A stretch of 64,000 bases of DNA from NCBI GenBank assembly GCA_017483575.1, contig JAFUWF010000017.1:124001-188000 (forward strand), given 5' to 3'. Position numbers and translations under genes: made by a program. The notes under the pieces were generated by a model that worked only from the letters and a program-made list of their open reading frames with translations, had not been told where the DNA came from and searched no databases. The stretch is from Bacteroidales bacterium. Lineage in GTDB: Bacteria > Bacteroidota > Bacteroidia > Bacteroidales > P3. Shown piece by piece: positions 16,412 to 25,324 of the stretch (positions within the stretch are counted from its first letter, which is position 1; each line of letters opens with the position of its first letter).

Positions 16412-17016
16412 ATCACCTTCTTGGTCTCGAACCACTCGCCCTCGAACCACTCGCTGATGTCCCATGTCCGCACCTTGTGGCGGAAGGTGAAGAGCTCGTT
16501 GGTGAGGTCGCCGCCCTTGAGGTAGAGGATGCCGTTGTGCAGCTTGTTATACTGCGACTTGGAGATTTTCTTCTTCACCCACGGCACAAACTCGCCCAGC
16601 GTGGTGACGGCTCGGGAAACCACAAAATCGTATTCGCCGTCCAGTTGCTCGGCGCGTATCTGCATGGCCTTACTGTTGGTGAGCCCCAGGCGGTCGATAA
16701 CATCGTTGACCACTTTGATCTTCTTGCCGATGGAGTCGATGAGCGTGAAGCGGGCATCGGGGAACATGATGGCCAACGGCACGCCGGGGAAGCCGCCGCC
16801 GGTGCCCACATCGAGCACCTCGGTCATGGGGGCGAACTGGATGGCCTTGGCGATGGCCAGCGAATGCAGCACATGGTGCTCGTAGAAGTTCTCCATGTCC
16901 TTGCGCGAGATGACGTTGATCTGCGCGTTCCACTCATCGTAGAGCGGAAACATGGCCTCAAACTGCTGTTTCTGCCTGTCGGTGAGGGTGGGGAAATATT
17001 TGATTATCGTATCCAT
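16396..17016 (-). CDS. rsmG: 16S rRNA (guanine-527-N7)-methyltransferase
   Basis: The 206-residue enzyme methylates G527 of 16S rRNA with S-adenosylmethionine. Motifs are NVISRKDMENFYEHHVLHSL, the SAM-binding loop DVGTGGGFPGVPLAI, LIDSIGKKIKV and VVSRAVTTLGEF, all typical of RsmG (GidB). The length is normal. It ends inside the 3' end of the convergent beta-mannosidase gene. Confidence 0.95.
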   Translation of the reverse strand: MDTIIKYFPTLTDRQKQQFEAMFPLYDEWNAQINVISRKDMENFYEHHVLHSLAIAKAIQFAPMTEVLDVGTGGGFPGVPLAIMFPDARFTLIDSIGKKIKVVNDVIDRLGLTNSKAMQIRAEQLDGEYDFVVSRAVTTLGEFVPWVKKKISKSQYNKLHNGILYLKGGDLTNELFTFRHKVRTWDISEWFEGEWFETKKVIYLPL

Positions 17017-17023
17017 GATGTGT

Positions 17024-17114
17024 CGCCCCTTCGGGGCTCGATTGTCTCTTTATATGCAAAGCAGGGGTTTCGCTACGCTTCACCCCTGCCTATATTCTTT
17101 CGCCCCTTCGGGGC
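17024..17114. repeat. REP-like palindrome cluster between rsmG and rpoD
   Basis: Two copies of GCCCCTTCGGGGC (17025-17037 and 17102-17114) flank a hairpin with arms GCAGGGG (17061-17067) and CCCCTGC (17083-17089). The layout resembles bacterial interspersed palindromic elements. It may also serve as a terminator or mRNA stabiliser for rpoD. Confidence 0.75.
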
Positions 17115-17118
17115 TATT

Positions 17119-17147
17119 TCAATTCTCAATTCTCAATTTTCAATTAT
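17119..17147. repeat. TTCTCAA word array at the rpoD 3' end
   Basis: Four TTCTCAA/TTTTCAA words run up to and over the rpoD stop codon (17144-17146, minus strand). It is the same word as the right arm of the cinA hairpin. Confidence 0.75.
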
Positions 17148-18004
17148 AGATACGCCTTCAGGTATTTGCTCTTGCTGCTGGTCTTCAGGCGCTTGATGCC
17201 TTTCTCCTTGATCTGGCGCACACGCTCGCGGGTGAGGTTGAACTTCATGGCAATCTCGTCCAGACTCAGCGGGTGAGGCAGGCCGATGCCGAAGTACATC
17301 TTGATGACCTCGCGCTCGTATTCGGTCAGCGTCGAGAGGCTGCGCTCAATCTCCTGCGAGAGGCTCTCCTGCATCAGCTTGCTGTCGGTCGGGGGGGTGT
17401 CCTCGTTAGGCAGCACGTCGACAAAATTCACATCCTCGTCGCTGGCCAAGGGAGCGTCGATGCTCACGTGGCGGCCGCTGATGCCCATGATGGCCTTGAT
17501 TTTATCTTCGGGAATATCCAGCAACTCGGCCAGCTCCTCTTCTGATGGTGGACGCTCCAGCTGCTGCTCCAGCTTGGAGATTTCTTTCTTCAGTTTATTC
17601 AGTGCACCCAGCTGGTTACTCGGCAGACGCACGATGCGGCTGTTCTCCGCAATGGCCTGCAGGATGCTTTGGCGAATCCACCACACGGCGTAGCTGATGA
17701 ACTTGAAACCACGCGTTTCGTCGAAACGTTTGGCAGCCTTGATGAGGCCCACGTTACCCTCGTTGATGAGGTCGGGCAGCGAGAGTCCCTGGTTCTGGTA
17801 CTGCTTGGCCACCGACACCACGAACCTCAGGTTCGCCTTGGTCAGGCGCTCCAGGGCTGCCTGGTCGCCTTGCTTGATGCGCTGGGCCAGCTGTACCTCC
17901 TGCTCCGGAGTCAGCAACTCCTCACTGCAGATGTCCTGCAGATACTTGTCCAACGACTTGATGTCGCGGTTGGTAATGGAATGCGTAATCTTTAGTTGTC
18001 TCAT
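17144..18004 (-). CDS. rpoD: Primary RNA polymerase sigma factor (sigma-70 family)
   Basis: The 286-residue protein has region 1.2 and 2 ([67 protein letters not shown]), region 3 ([18 protein letters not shown]) and region 4 with its helix-turn-helix ([20 protein letters not shown]). The short form without the long region 1.1 is characteristic of Bacteroidetes RpoD, which recognises the TAnnTTTG box. No clear promoter box is seen upstream. Confidence 0.95.
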   Translation of the reverse strand: MRQLKITHSITNRDIKSLDKYLQDICSEELLTPEQEVQLAQRIKQGDQAALERLTKANLRFVVSVAKQYQNQGLSLPDLINEGNVGLIKAAKRFDETRGFKFISYAVWWIRQSILQAIAENSRIVRLPSNQLGALNKLKKEISKLEQQLERPPSEEELAELLDIPEDKIKAIMGISGRHVSIDAPLASDEDVNFVDVLPNEDTPPTDSKLMQESLSQEIERSLSTLTEYEREVIKMYFGIGLPHPLSLDEIAMKFNLTRERVRQIKEKGIKRLKTSSKSKYLKAYL

Positions 18005-18244
18005 ACTTCACCTATTATATTTTCACCAAAATTTATTTCTATAACGCAGAAAAATAAAAAATGTTACGTCAACTTCAATTTTTTTTTCGCCAAAGCCGTT
18101 TTTTAACAATTCGCACCTCCGTTCCGACCCCACTGCGCCCGAGGTCCGATAAAGACGGCGTTGTTTTACCATTGATACCCAACCACATACAAACCCCGTG
18201 GAAAATTATTGCAAAAAAGAGATTTTTCCTACCGTATTTTTCCG
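18005..18244. other. Intergenic region between rpoD and the small lipoprotein
   Basis: Divergent promoter region of about 280 nt in all, AT-rich at both ends. I see no gene in it. Confidence 0.5.
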
Positions 18245-18252
18245 TATCTTTG
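18245..18252 (+). promoter_or_regulatory. Promoter -7 box of the small lipoprotein gene
   Basis: TATCTTTG followed by CAGCG, 31 nt before the start codon, fits the Bacteroidetes consensus. Confidence 0.7.
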
Positions 18253-18283
18253 CAGCGTGAAACAAATTAAAATTGCATAAACA

Positions 18284-18748
18284 ATGAAAAAAATCCTCTT
18301 CTCCCTGTTCGTGGCCGCCACTCTCGGCCTGACAGCAACCTCCTGCACCAAGGAAGTATACCTCGAGAGCTCCGGCACCCGCGTGGCCGAAATCACCGTG
18401 CGCTACGACGACTGGCGCACCGACAACGGCATCAATTACTACTATTGCCCCATCGACTGGGACGTCCTCTCCGACCATGTGGTCTACGACGGCAATGTCT
18501 CCGTCTACCTCTATGAGAACGGCCGCCAGAATCCCCTGCCCTATGTCTACCCGATGGAAGTGACCTACGATGACGGCACCACCGGCGTCGTGGGCGAGAA
18601 CCTCCGCTTCGACCTCGAGACGGGACGCGTGACGGTCATCATGCAGGACCTCGACGGCTACCTGCCCCAGATCAACCGCAACAACTGCCCGGACATGACC
18701 TTCCGCATCGTGGCCACCGCTCCCGTCAACTACATCATCGAGCAGTAA
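18284..18748 (+). CDS. Small lipoprotein, function unknown
   Basis: The 154-residue protein begins with a lipoprotein signal (MKKILFSLFVAATLGLTATS, then the modified Cys). The mature part has alternating hydrophobic strands and ends APVNYIIEQ. I do not recognise a named domain. It has its own promoter and its own intrinsic terminator, so it is a monocistronic unit. Confidence 0.75.
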   Translation: MKKILFSLFVAATLGLTATSCTKEVYLESSGTRVAEITVRYDDWRTDNGINYYYCPIDWDVLSDHVVYDGNVSVYLYENGRQNPLPYVYPMEVTYDDGTTGVVGENLRFDLETGRVTVIMQDLDGYLPQINRNNCPDMTFRIVATAPVNYIIEQ

Positions 18749-18769
18749 CCCAACGTCAACCCAGAATCA

Positions 18770-18798
18770 AAAAAGCCGTCCCGAAAAGGACGGCTTTT
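18770..18798 (+). terminator. Intrinsic terminator after the small lipoprotein
   Basis: AAAAGCCGTCC and GGACGGCTTTT form a perfect stem around a short CGAAAA loop, followed by a T-rich run. It may work for both convergent genes. Confidence 0.9.
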
Positions 18799-18820
18799 AT
18801 TATTTATCTGTTTCCAATGG

Positions 18821-19699
18821 CTATCTGCCTTCGTGGCGGTGGTAGGCCGCCAGGGTATTCTGCAGCAGGCTGACAATGGTCAAGGGTCCCACGCCGCCGG
18901 GCACGGGGGTCACCCACGAGCACTTGGCGTCGAATTCCGAATGCTTCACGTCGCCGATGACGCGGTAGCCGTTCTTCTTCGTGGCGTCGGCCACGCGGTG
19001 GATTCCCACGTCGACCACCACGGCGCCCTCCTTCACCATGTCGGCGGTGACGAACTCGGGCTTGCCGATGGCCACCACCAGGATGTCGGCCTGCAGGCAC
19101 AGCTCCTTGAGGTTCTGCGTCTTGCTGTGGCACATGGTGACGGTGCAGTCGAAGCCCTTGCGGCTCAGCAGGTTGGCCACGGGGGTACCCACGATGTTCG
19201 AGCGGCCCAGCACCACGCAGTGCTTGCCCGCGGTCTCGATGCCGTAGCGCTTGAGCAACGTGCAGATTCCCATGGGGGTGGCGGGGGTGAAGCACTCCTC
19301 GCCGAGCACCATGCGGCCAATGTTCACCGGCGTGAAGCCGTCGACGTCCTTGTCGGGCGAGATGGCGTTGATGACCTTCTGCTCGTCGATGTGCTTCGGC
19401 AGGGGAAGCTGCACGATGAAGCCATCGATGTCGGGGTCGTTGTTGAGGAACTCGATGGTCTCGAGAAGTTGTTTCTCGGAGGTCTTCTCGCTCATGCGGT
19501 AGACGCTGGAGGTGAAGCCCACCTCGTGGCTCGACTTCTCTTTGTTGGCGACGTAGGTCATGCTGGCCCCGTCCTCGCCCACGATTACTGCGGCCAGATG
19601 GGGGGCACGGTGGCCCTGCTGGGTCAGCGCACGCACCTCATTGGCTATCTCGTCCTTGATTTGCAAGGCCATGGCCTTGCCGTCCAATAACTGTACCAT
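18821..19699 (-). CDS. folD: Bifunctional methylenetetrahydrofolate dehydrogenase/cyclohydrolase
   Basis: The 292-residue enzyme interconverts 5,10-methylene-THF and 10-formyl-THF with NADP. Motifs are [14 protein letters not shown] (catalytic Lys), [25 protein letters not shown] and [14 protein letters not shown] in the Rossmann domain, with [11 protein letters not shown] at the C-terminus. The length is standard and no repeat insert is present. It lies downstream of ffh and may be cotranscribed. Confidence 0.96.
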   Translation of the reverse strand: MVQLLDGKAMALQIKDEIANEVRALTQQGHRAPHLAAVIVGEDGASMTYVANKEKSSHEVGFTSSVYRMSEKTSEKQLLETIEFLNNDPDIDGFIVQLPLPKHIDEQKVINAISPDKDVDGFTPVNIGRMVLGEECFTPATPMGICTLLKRYGIETAGKHCVVLGRSNIVGTPVANLLSRKGFDCTVTMCHSKTQNLKELCLQADILVVAIGKPEFVTADMVKEGAVVVDVGIHRVADATKKNGYRVIGDVKHSEFDAKCSWVTPVPGGVGPLTIVSLLQNTLAAYHRHEGR

Positions 19700-19727
19700 A
19701 TAACAACAATATTTTTTTATTTTTTAT

Positions 19728-19800
19728 GACGACAAGAAAAGACAAGAAAGCACAAAAAACGAAAACTTTTATTGTCTTTTCTTGTCCTTTCTTGTCGTTT
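19728..19800. repeat. GACAAGAAAA-word hairpin between ffh and folD
   Basis: The left arm has two GACAAGAAA words (19728-19750) and the right arm the reverse complement with one extra base (19771-19800). The stem begins at the ffh stop codon. It resembles the hairpins inside genes but is intergenic, where it may act as a terminator or attenuator. Confidence 0.75.
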
Positions 19801-19802
19801 GA

Positions 19803-21122
19803 TTATCTGCGTCGGCGCACGGGCATCTTGCCGCCGTTCTTGGAGACCATCTTCATCATCTTGCGGGTGTCCTCGAACTGCTTCAGGAAGCGGTTGAGTT
19901 CCTGGATGGAGCGGCCGCTGCCGGCGGCTATGCGTTGCTTGCGGCTGCCGTTGATGCACGAGGGGTGCTGGCGCTCGTAGGGCGTCATGCTGCCGATCAT
20001 GGCCTCGATGGGCACAAAGGCGTCGTCGCTGATTTCCACGTCCTTGGTCAGCTTGCTCATGCCGGGAATCATGCCCACCAGGTCTTTCATCGACCCCATC
20101 TTCTTGATCTGGGCTATCTGCGAAAGGAAGTCCTCGAAGTTGTACTCGTTGTGCATCAACTTCTTCTGTATCTTGCGGGCCTCCATTTCGTCGTATTGCT
20201 CCTGGGCCCTCTCCACGAGGCTCACCACGTCGCCCATGCCGAGGATGCGGTTGGCCATGCGGTCGGGGTGGAACACGTCGAGGGCGTCCATCTTCTCGCC
20301 GATGCCGACGAACTTGATGGGCTTGTTGACGGTGTAACGGATGGTGAGGGCGGCGCCGCCGCGGGTGTCGCCGTCGAGCTTGGTGAGGACCACGCCGTCG
20401 AAGTCAATCCTCTCGTTGAAGGCCTTGGCCGTGTTCACGGCGTCCTGGCCAGTCATCGAGTCGACCACAAAGAGCGTCTCCTGCGGCTGCAGCTCGCGCT
20501 TCAGAGCGGCAATCTCGTCCATCATCTCCTCGTCCACAGCCAAGCGGCCGGCGGTATCGACGATGACCACGTTGTAGCCGCGGCTCTTGGCCTCATTTAT
20601 GGCATGTTGCGCTATCTGCACAGGGTTCTTGTTGCCCTCCTCGGTGTAGACCGGCACCTGCACCTGCTCGCCCAGCGTCTGCAGCTGGCTGATGGCGGCG
20701 GGACGATAGACGTCTCCGGCCACCAGCATCACGCTCTTGCCCTTCTTGGTCTTCAGGTAGTTGGCCAGCTTGGCGCTGAAGGTCGTCTTACCCGAACCCT
20801 GCAGACCGGCGATGAGCACGATGGCGGGCTGCCCTTTGATGTTGATGTCCACGACCGCGGAGCCCATGAGCTCCGTCAGCTTCTCATGCACAATCTTCAC
20901 CATCAACTGGCCGGGCTCGATGCTCTGGATGACGTTGCGACCCATGGCCTCGGCCTTCACCTTGTCGGTGAATTCTTTGGCTATCGGATAGCTCACGTCG
21001 GCGTCCAAGAGGGCCTTGCGCACCTCCTTGACGGTCTCCGCCACATTGATATCGGTTATCGACCCTTTGCCTCGAAGGGTATGTAACGCTTTCTCTATCT
21101 TGCTACTAAGGTTCTCAAACAT
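19803..21122 (-). CDS. ffh: Signal recognition particle GTPase
   Basis: The 439-residue protein binds signal peptides and 4.5S RNA and targets ribosomes to the membrane with FtsY. Motifs in order: N domain, GLQGSGKTTFSAKLA (G1), DVYRPAAISQL, DTAGRLAVDEEMM (G3), TKLDGDTRGGAAL (G4), FVGIGEKMDALDVFHP, and the methionine-rich M domain with RKQRIAAGSGRS for RNA binding. The length is normal and no repeat insert is present. Confidence 0.96.
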   Translation of the reverse strand: MFENLSSKIEKALHTLRGKGSITDINVAETVKEVRKALLDADVSYPIAKEFTDKVKAEAMGRNVIQSIEPGQLMVKIVHEKLTELMGSAVVDINIKGQPAIVLIAGLQGSGKTTFSAKLANYLKTKKGKSVMLVAGDVYRPAAISQLQTLGEQVQVPVYTEEGNKNPVQIAQHAINEAKSRGYNVVIVDTAGRLAVDEEMMDEIAALKRELQPQETLFVVDSMTGQDAVNTAKAFNERIDFDGVVLTKLDGDTRGGAALTIRYTVNKPIKFVGIGEKMDALDVFHPDRMANRILGMGDVVSLVERAQEQYDEMEARKIQKKLMHNEYNFEDFLSQIAQIKKMGSMKDLVGMIPGMSKLTKDVEISDDAFVPIEAMIGSMTPYERQHPSCINGSRKQRIAAGSGRSIQELNRFLKQFEDTRKMMKMVSKNGGKMPVRRRR

Positions 21123-21149
21123 GGTCTACACTGCATTATAATTCCGTTG

Positions 21150-21157
21150 CAAAGATA
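21150..21157 (-). promoter_or_regulatory. ffh promoter -7 box
   Basis: On the minus strand it reads TATCTTTG followed by CAACGG, 28 nt upstream of the start codon. A TTTTG on the same strand about 20 nt further upstream fits the -33 element. Confidence 0.75.
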
Positions 21158-21198
21158 CAAAAAATGAACGGAATGGCAAAATATTTTTTTAACACACT

Positions 21199-21370
21199 CC
21201 TCCACACACTTCTCGCCTCCCCTACACACTCCTCCGTCCACCCTCCGGGCGTCCACCTCCCCGAAGCTTAGGGGAGGAGCCAGGATTGTTTTTATTGTGA
21301 ACGAACACTATCCAGCTGCTCCCCTAAGTTAGGGGAGCTGGCAGCGGCTGCCGCTGACTGAGGAGTGTGT
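21199..21370. repeat. Two copies of the CTCCCCTAA-TTAGGGGAG element between ffh and radA
   Basis: One copy (about 21222-21282) with ACACACTCCTCCGTCCACC and one inverted copy (about 21313-21370) with CTCCCCTAAGTTAGGGGAG, a GCAGCGGCTGCCGC hairpin and GACTGAGGAGTGTGT. They fill most of the intergenic space downstream of radA. Confidence 0.85.
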
Positions 21371-21375
21371 AACAC

Positions 21376-22794
21376 TCAGGCAAAAAGTCCTCGGAAAGCC
21401 TCCTCGATGACACTAACTGCAACAATCTCGATTTTGAAGCGTCGCGGGTCGAGTTCGCGGATGTTGTATTTGGAAATGAACACCTTCTCGAAGCCCAGGC
21501 GGTCGGCCTCGGCCACGCGCTGCTCCACGCGGCTGACGGGGCGCACCTCGCCGCTCAGGCCCAGCTCGGCGGCGAAGGCTATGCGGGGCGAGATGGGGAT
21601 GTCGACGTTCGACGAGAGGATGGCGCAGGCCACGGCGAGGTCGATAGCAGGGTCGCTGACGCGCATGCCGCCGGCGATGTTGAGGAAGACGTCCTTGGCG
21701 CCGAGCTTGAATCCGCAGCGCTTCTCGAGCACAGCCAGCAGCATGCTCAACCTGCGCATGTCGAAGCCGTTGGCGTTGCGCTGCGGGGTGCCGTAGACGG
21801 CGCTGCTGACGAGGCTCTGCACCTCGATGAACATCGGCCGCGCGCCCTCGAGGGTGGCGGCCACAGCGGCGCCGCTGAGGGTCTCGTCGCGCTGGCCCAG
21901 GAGGAACTCCGAGGGGTTCGGCACCTCGCGCAGGCCGTTGCCCTGCATCTCGAAGATGCCGATTTCGGACGTGGAGCCGAAGCGGTTCTTCAGCGCCCGG
22001 AGGATACGGTAGCCGTAGTTGCGGTCGCCCTCGAACTGGAGCACGGCGTCGACGATGTGCTCCATCACCTTGGGGCCCGCCAGGGTGCCGTCCTTGGTGA
22101 TGTGACCGATGAGCAGCACCGGCACACCCGTGGTCTTGGCGTAGTGCTGGAACTCGCTGGTGCACTGGCGTATCTGGCTCACGCTGCCCGCGGGCGACTC
22201 CACCTCCTCGGTCGAGATGGTCTGTATGGAGTCGACGATGAGTAGGTCGGGCTGCACAGCGTCGATGTGCTCGAAGATACGCTGCGTGACGGTCTCGGAC
22301 ACAACATAGAGTTCCTGCGCACTTTTCAACTGCTCCCCTAAGCTAGGGGAGCTGTCAGCCCGCTCAGGGCTGACTGAGGAGTGTGTCAACCGGTCCGCCC
22401 TCATCTTAATCTGCTGCTCGCTCTCCTCTCCGCTGACATAGAGTAGCTTGCGGTCATGAATGGCCAACGCTGTCTGCAGCAGCAGCGTGCTCTTGCCTAT
22501 GCCCGGCTCGCCGCCCAGCAGCAGCAGGCTTCCCGGCACGATGCCGCCGCCCAGCACGCGGTCGAACTCCGCACAATGGGTTGACAAACGCTTGGTTTCG
22601 TTATATGTAACCTCCTGTATCCGCTTGGGCATCGACTGAGTCTTTCCACTTTCCACTTTCCGCTTTCCACTCTCCATTTTCACCACCTCCTCGACGAAGG
22701 TGCCGAACTTCCCGCACTCCGGGCACCGGCCCAGCCACGAGCTGCTCTGGTACCCACATTCCTGACAGAAATAATATGATTTTGCTTTTGCCAT
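21376..22794 (-). CDS. radA: DNA repair protein RadA (Sms)
   Basis: The 472-residue branch-migration ATPase has an N-terminal zinc finger (CQECGYQSSSWLGRCPEC), a RecA-like core with Walker A LGGEPGIGKSTLL, Walker B LLIVDSIQTI and the RadA signature KNRFGSTSEIGIF, and a C-terminal Lon-like domain (NIAGGMRVSDPAIDLAVA). Two repeat tracts are translated: residues about 39-51 (MESGKRKVESGK) just after the zinc finger, and about 136-155 (SSVSPERADSSPSLGEQL) in the core between conserved blocks. Otherwise it is complete. Confidence 0.95.
   Translation of the reverse strand: MAKAKSYYFCQECGYQSSSWLGRCPECGKFGTFVEEVVKMESGKRKVESGKTQSMPKRIQEVTYNETKRLSTHCAEFDRVLGGGIVPGSLLLLGGEPGIGKSTLLLQTALAIHDRKLLYVSGEESEQQIKMRADRLTHSSVSPERADSSPSLGEQLKSAQELYVVSETVTQRIFEHIDAVQPDLLIVDSIQTISTEEVESPAGSVSQIRQCTSEFQHYAKTTGVPVLLIGHITKDGTLAGPKVMEHIVDAVLQFEGDRNYGYRILRALKNRFGSTSEIGIFEMQGNGLREVPNPSEFLLGQRDETLSGAAVAATLEGARPMFIEVQSLVSSAVYGTPQRNANGFDMRRLSMLLAVLEKRCGFKLGAKDVFLNIAGGMRVSDPAIDLAVACAILSSNVDIPISPRIAFAAELGLSGEVRPVSRVEQRVAEADRLGFEKVFISKYNIRELDPRRFKIEIVAVSVIEEAFRGLFA
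22330..22387. repeat. CTCCCCTAAGCTAGGGGAG element inside radA
   Basis: A palindrome CTCCCCTAAGCTAGGGGAG, an inner AGCCCGCTCAGGGCT hairpin and GACTGAGGAGTGTGT are translated on the minus strand as HSSVSPERADSSPSLGEQL. Confidence 0.9.
22642..22680. repeat. 7-nt word array inside radA
   Basis: Five TTTCCAC/CTCTCCA words are translated on the minus strand as MESGKRKVESGK just after the zinc finger. Confidence 0.8.
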
Positions 22795-22806
22795 AAGTCT
22801 CTTGTT

Positions 22807-24084
22807 CTATTTGTTGTGTTTGCGTTGCAGGCGCGCGGCCAGGGCGGCGGCGAGGATGATGGCGCCGGCGATGGCGATGGTGACCTTGAGGGCGGTGAAA
22901 CCTGTGGTGGCGGCGAGGCGCAACTGGTTGGTGACGAGGTAGTAGGCCGTCCAGAAGATGCCTCCTCCCGGCACCAGGGGGATGATGCCACAGACGAGGA
23001 AGACCGTCACGGGACACTTGCGCGTGACGGCCAGCAGATGCGCCATCACGGCCACGGCCAAGGCGCCGAGGAAGGCGGCGGCCACGACGCTCGACGGCCC
23101 GGCAATGGCCAGATAGACCGCCCAGCCGGCCATGCCGGCGAAGCCGCATTCGTTGTAGTATTTGCGCGGTGCGCCGAAGAGGGCCGAGAAGCCCACGGTG
23201 CCGACGAACGCCGCCGGCAGCTGGATGTACCAGGCCGCGGCCACAGCGTCCTTCACGGGTGCTCCCAGCTCCATGATGCCGCCGGAGAAGAGGCCCTCGG
23301 CGATGAAGGCCAGTGCCACTCCCAGCGCGATGCAGAGGAAAGCCAGGAAGGCGTCGGTGAGGCGCGTGGTGCCGGCAATGTAGTCCTCGTTGGCCAGGTC
23401 GCGCATGCCGTTGGTGAAGGGCACCCCTGGAACCAGGGCGATGATGGTGCCGATAATCATGTTGGGCAAATGGTCGCCGAAGCCCATCAGCACCGACAAT
23501 ATGCACAGCAGGCCGCCCACAAGGCCACCGGCGACATTGCCGATGAGGCGCGACAGGTGGGGGCTGACGTAGGCCATGAAGGCTCCCAGCAGCAGGCCGC
23601 AGGCAAAGGTGGCGGCAGCATCGATGAGGCTTCCGCCGAAGAGGATGCAGAACGAGGATACACCAAGGGCAATGCCCAGGATGACTTCCCAGGCGGGCTT
23701 GCCGGGGGCGGTACGGATACTCTGCAGACGGGAGGCAAGCTCGTGGACCGGCATTGGAGCGCCGGCGTCCCGACGGCATTCAGGCGTGTCGGCATCGGTT
23801 GTGCCGGCGGGACGCCGGCGCTCCACCTCGCGACTCAGCTGGTTCACCTCCACCACCTTGCTGAGCTGCGTCCCCTTGATGGGGATGAACTCGGCGCGGG
23901 CGTAGTGCTGCCCCGTGGCGATGATGCCGTTGCTGAGCACAAAGAAACTCTCATCCTCGACGCCATAGGCCGCGGCGATGCGCTCCATGGTCTCCTCCAC
24001 GCGGCTGATCTCCGCCCGGTTCTCGAGGAGGATATGGCCGGCCTCGGTGGCCAGCTGCAGGGCTTGTTCTTGGTCAGAATTCAT
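22807..24084 (-). CDS. ThrE-family threonine/serine exporter
   Basis: The 425-residue protein joins an N-terminal ThrE/DUF1212 domain (EAGHILLENRAEISRVEETM, YGVEDESFFVLSNGI) to about ten membrane helices, ending with a DUF3815-like half (GCGFAGMAGWAVYLAI is replaced here by ECGFAGMAGWAVYLAIAGP). The family exports threonine and serine. The ATG at 24084 is preferred over a TTG two codons upstream. A GC-rich palindromic pair encodes residues about 87-111 (RRRPAGTTDADTPECRRDAG). It ends 12 nt before radA and begins inside the end of the U32 gene. Confidence 0.88.
   Translation of the reverse strand: MNSDQEQALQLATEAGHILLENRAEISRVEETMERIAAAYGVEDESFFVLSNGIIATGQHYARAEFIPIKGTQLSKVVEVNQLSREVERRRPAGTTDADTPECRRDAGAPMPVHELASRLQSIRTAPGKPAWEVILGIALGVSSFCILFGGSLIDAAATFACGLLLGAFMAYVSPHLSRLIGNVAGGLVGGLLCILSVLMGFGDHLPNMIIGTIIALVPGVPFTNGMRDLANEDYIAGTTRLTDAFLAFLCIALGVALAFIAEGLFSGGIMELGAPVKDAVAAAWYIQLPAAFVGTVGFSALFGAPRKYYNECGFAGMAGWAVYLAIAGPSSVVAAAFLGALAVAVMAHLLAVTRKCPVTVFLVCGIIPLVPGGGIFWTAYYLVTNQLRLAATTGFTALKVTIAIAGAIILAAALAARLQRKHNK
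23755..23825. repeat. Inverted pair of GC-rich elements inside the ThrE gene
   Basis: TTGGAGCGCCGGCGTCCCG on the left and CGGGACGCCGGCGCTCCA on the right form an inverted pair about 71 nt long. It is translated on the minus strand within the N-terminal domain. Confidence 0.85.
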
Positions 24085-25324
24085 CTTCAATCGTGTCTAT
24101 TCGGTACACTTTGTCGCCGCGGTGGAGCGGCTCGGTGGTGGCGAAGGAGAAGCGGTCGCCCTGGTGCACCTCGGGCACGGGGTCGCGGTCGGTGCGGAGC
24201 TCCTCGATCGTGGCACGGTAGACGCCGGTGGTCTCGCCGATGACCATCACCTCGTCGCCCACGCGGAGGGTCTCGTTGGTCTGCAGCTGCACCTCGGCCA
24301 CGCCGATGCGGCCGAAGTAGTTGTGTACGGGTCCGAGGTATACCTTGTTCTCCGTGGCCTGCGAGCCGTAGCGCTCGCTCCACTCTCCGAGGCGGCGACC
24401 CAGGTAGTATCCGTCCCAGAAGCCGCGGTTGAACACCGTGGCTAGGCGGCGCGTCCACTCCTCTATCTTTTCCTTCGTGTAGGTGCCGTCGGCAATGGCC
24501 TCCACGGCCTCGCGGTAGCACTCGGTGACGGTCCTCACATAGTCGGCGCTCCTCCCCCGCCCTTCTATCTTCAGCACACGCACGCCGGCCTTGACGATTT
24601 TGTCAAGGAAGCCGATGGTGCAGAGGTCCTTGGGCGACATAATATATTCGTTGTCAATCTCCAGCTCCAGGTCGCTCTCCTTGTCCTTGACGATGTAGCC
24701 GCGGCGGCAAAGCTGCAGGCAGGCGCCGCGGTTGGCGCTGTAGTTGTAGTTGTCCAGCGAGAGGTAGCACTTGCCGCTGACGCTCATACACAGGGCGCCG
24801 TGGGCGAAGACCTCCACCTGCACCAGCTCGCCCTTTGGACCGCGGACGTCCTCGTCCGCAATAAACTTCGTAATCTCCGCCACCTGCCTCAGCGGCAGCT
24901 CGCGGGCGGTGACGATGACGTCGGCAAACTGCGCGTAGTAGCGCACGGCCTCGGTGTTGCTGACGTTGCACTGCGTGGAGATATGCACCTCGAGGCCAAT
25001 CCTATTGGCATAGGTGATGACCGCCATGTCGCTGGCGATGATGGCGCTGACGCCGGCCTCCTGGGCGGCATGCAGCAGGGCGTGCATCTCGGCAATCTCG
25101 TCATTATATATAATTGTATTGACGGTGAGATAGGTGCGTACGCCGGCCTTCTTGGCGATGTCGCAGATGCGGCGTAGGTCGTCAACGGTGAAGTTCGCCG
25201 CCGAGCGCGAGCGCATATTCAGCTTGCCCACGCCGAAGTAGACGGCGTTGGCGCCACCCTGGATGGCGGCCTGCAGGCTCTCGTAGGAGCCCACGGGCGA
25301 CATGATTTCTATCTTATTCTGCAT
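24074..25324 (-). CDS. Peptidase U32 family protein (TrhP/YegQ-like)
   Basis: The 416-residue protein has the U32 signature: ELLSPVGSYESLQAAI-type start (here IEIMSPVGSYESLQAAIQGG), VYFGVGKLNMR, and the cysteine cluster segment GKCYLSLDNYNYSANRGACLQLCRR, with KIEGRGRSADYVRTVTECYR following. Members with this form assist prephenate-dependent tRNA uridine hydroxylation; others are called collagenases. The tRNA role is the likelier one. It begins inside the end of the esterase gene. Confidence 0.85.
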   Translation of the reverse strand: MQNKIEIMSPVGSYESLQAAIQGGANAVYFGVGKLNMRSRSAANFTVDDLRRICDIAKKAGVRTYLTVNTIIYNDEIAEMHALLHAAQEAGVSAIIASDMAVITYANRIGLEVHISTQCNVSNTEAVRYYAQFADVIVTARELPLRQVAEITKFIADEDVRGPKGELVQVEVFAHGALCMSVSGKCYLSLDNYNYSANRGACLQLCRRGYIVKDKESDLELEIDNEYIMSPKDLCTIGFLDKIVKAGVRVLKIEGRGRSADYVRTVTECYREAVEAIADGTYTKEKIEEWTRRLATVFNRGFWDGYYLGRRLGEWSERYGSQATENKVYLGPVHNYFGRIGVAEVQLQTNETLRVGDEVMVIGETTGVYRATIEELRTDRDPVPEVHQGDRFSFATTEPLHRGDKVYRIDTIEDEF

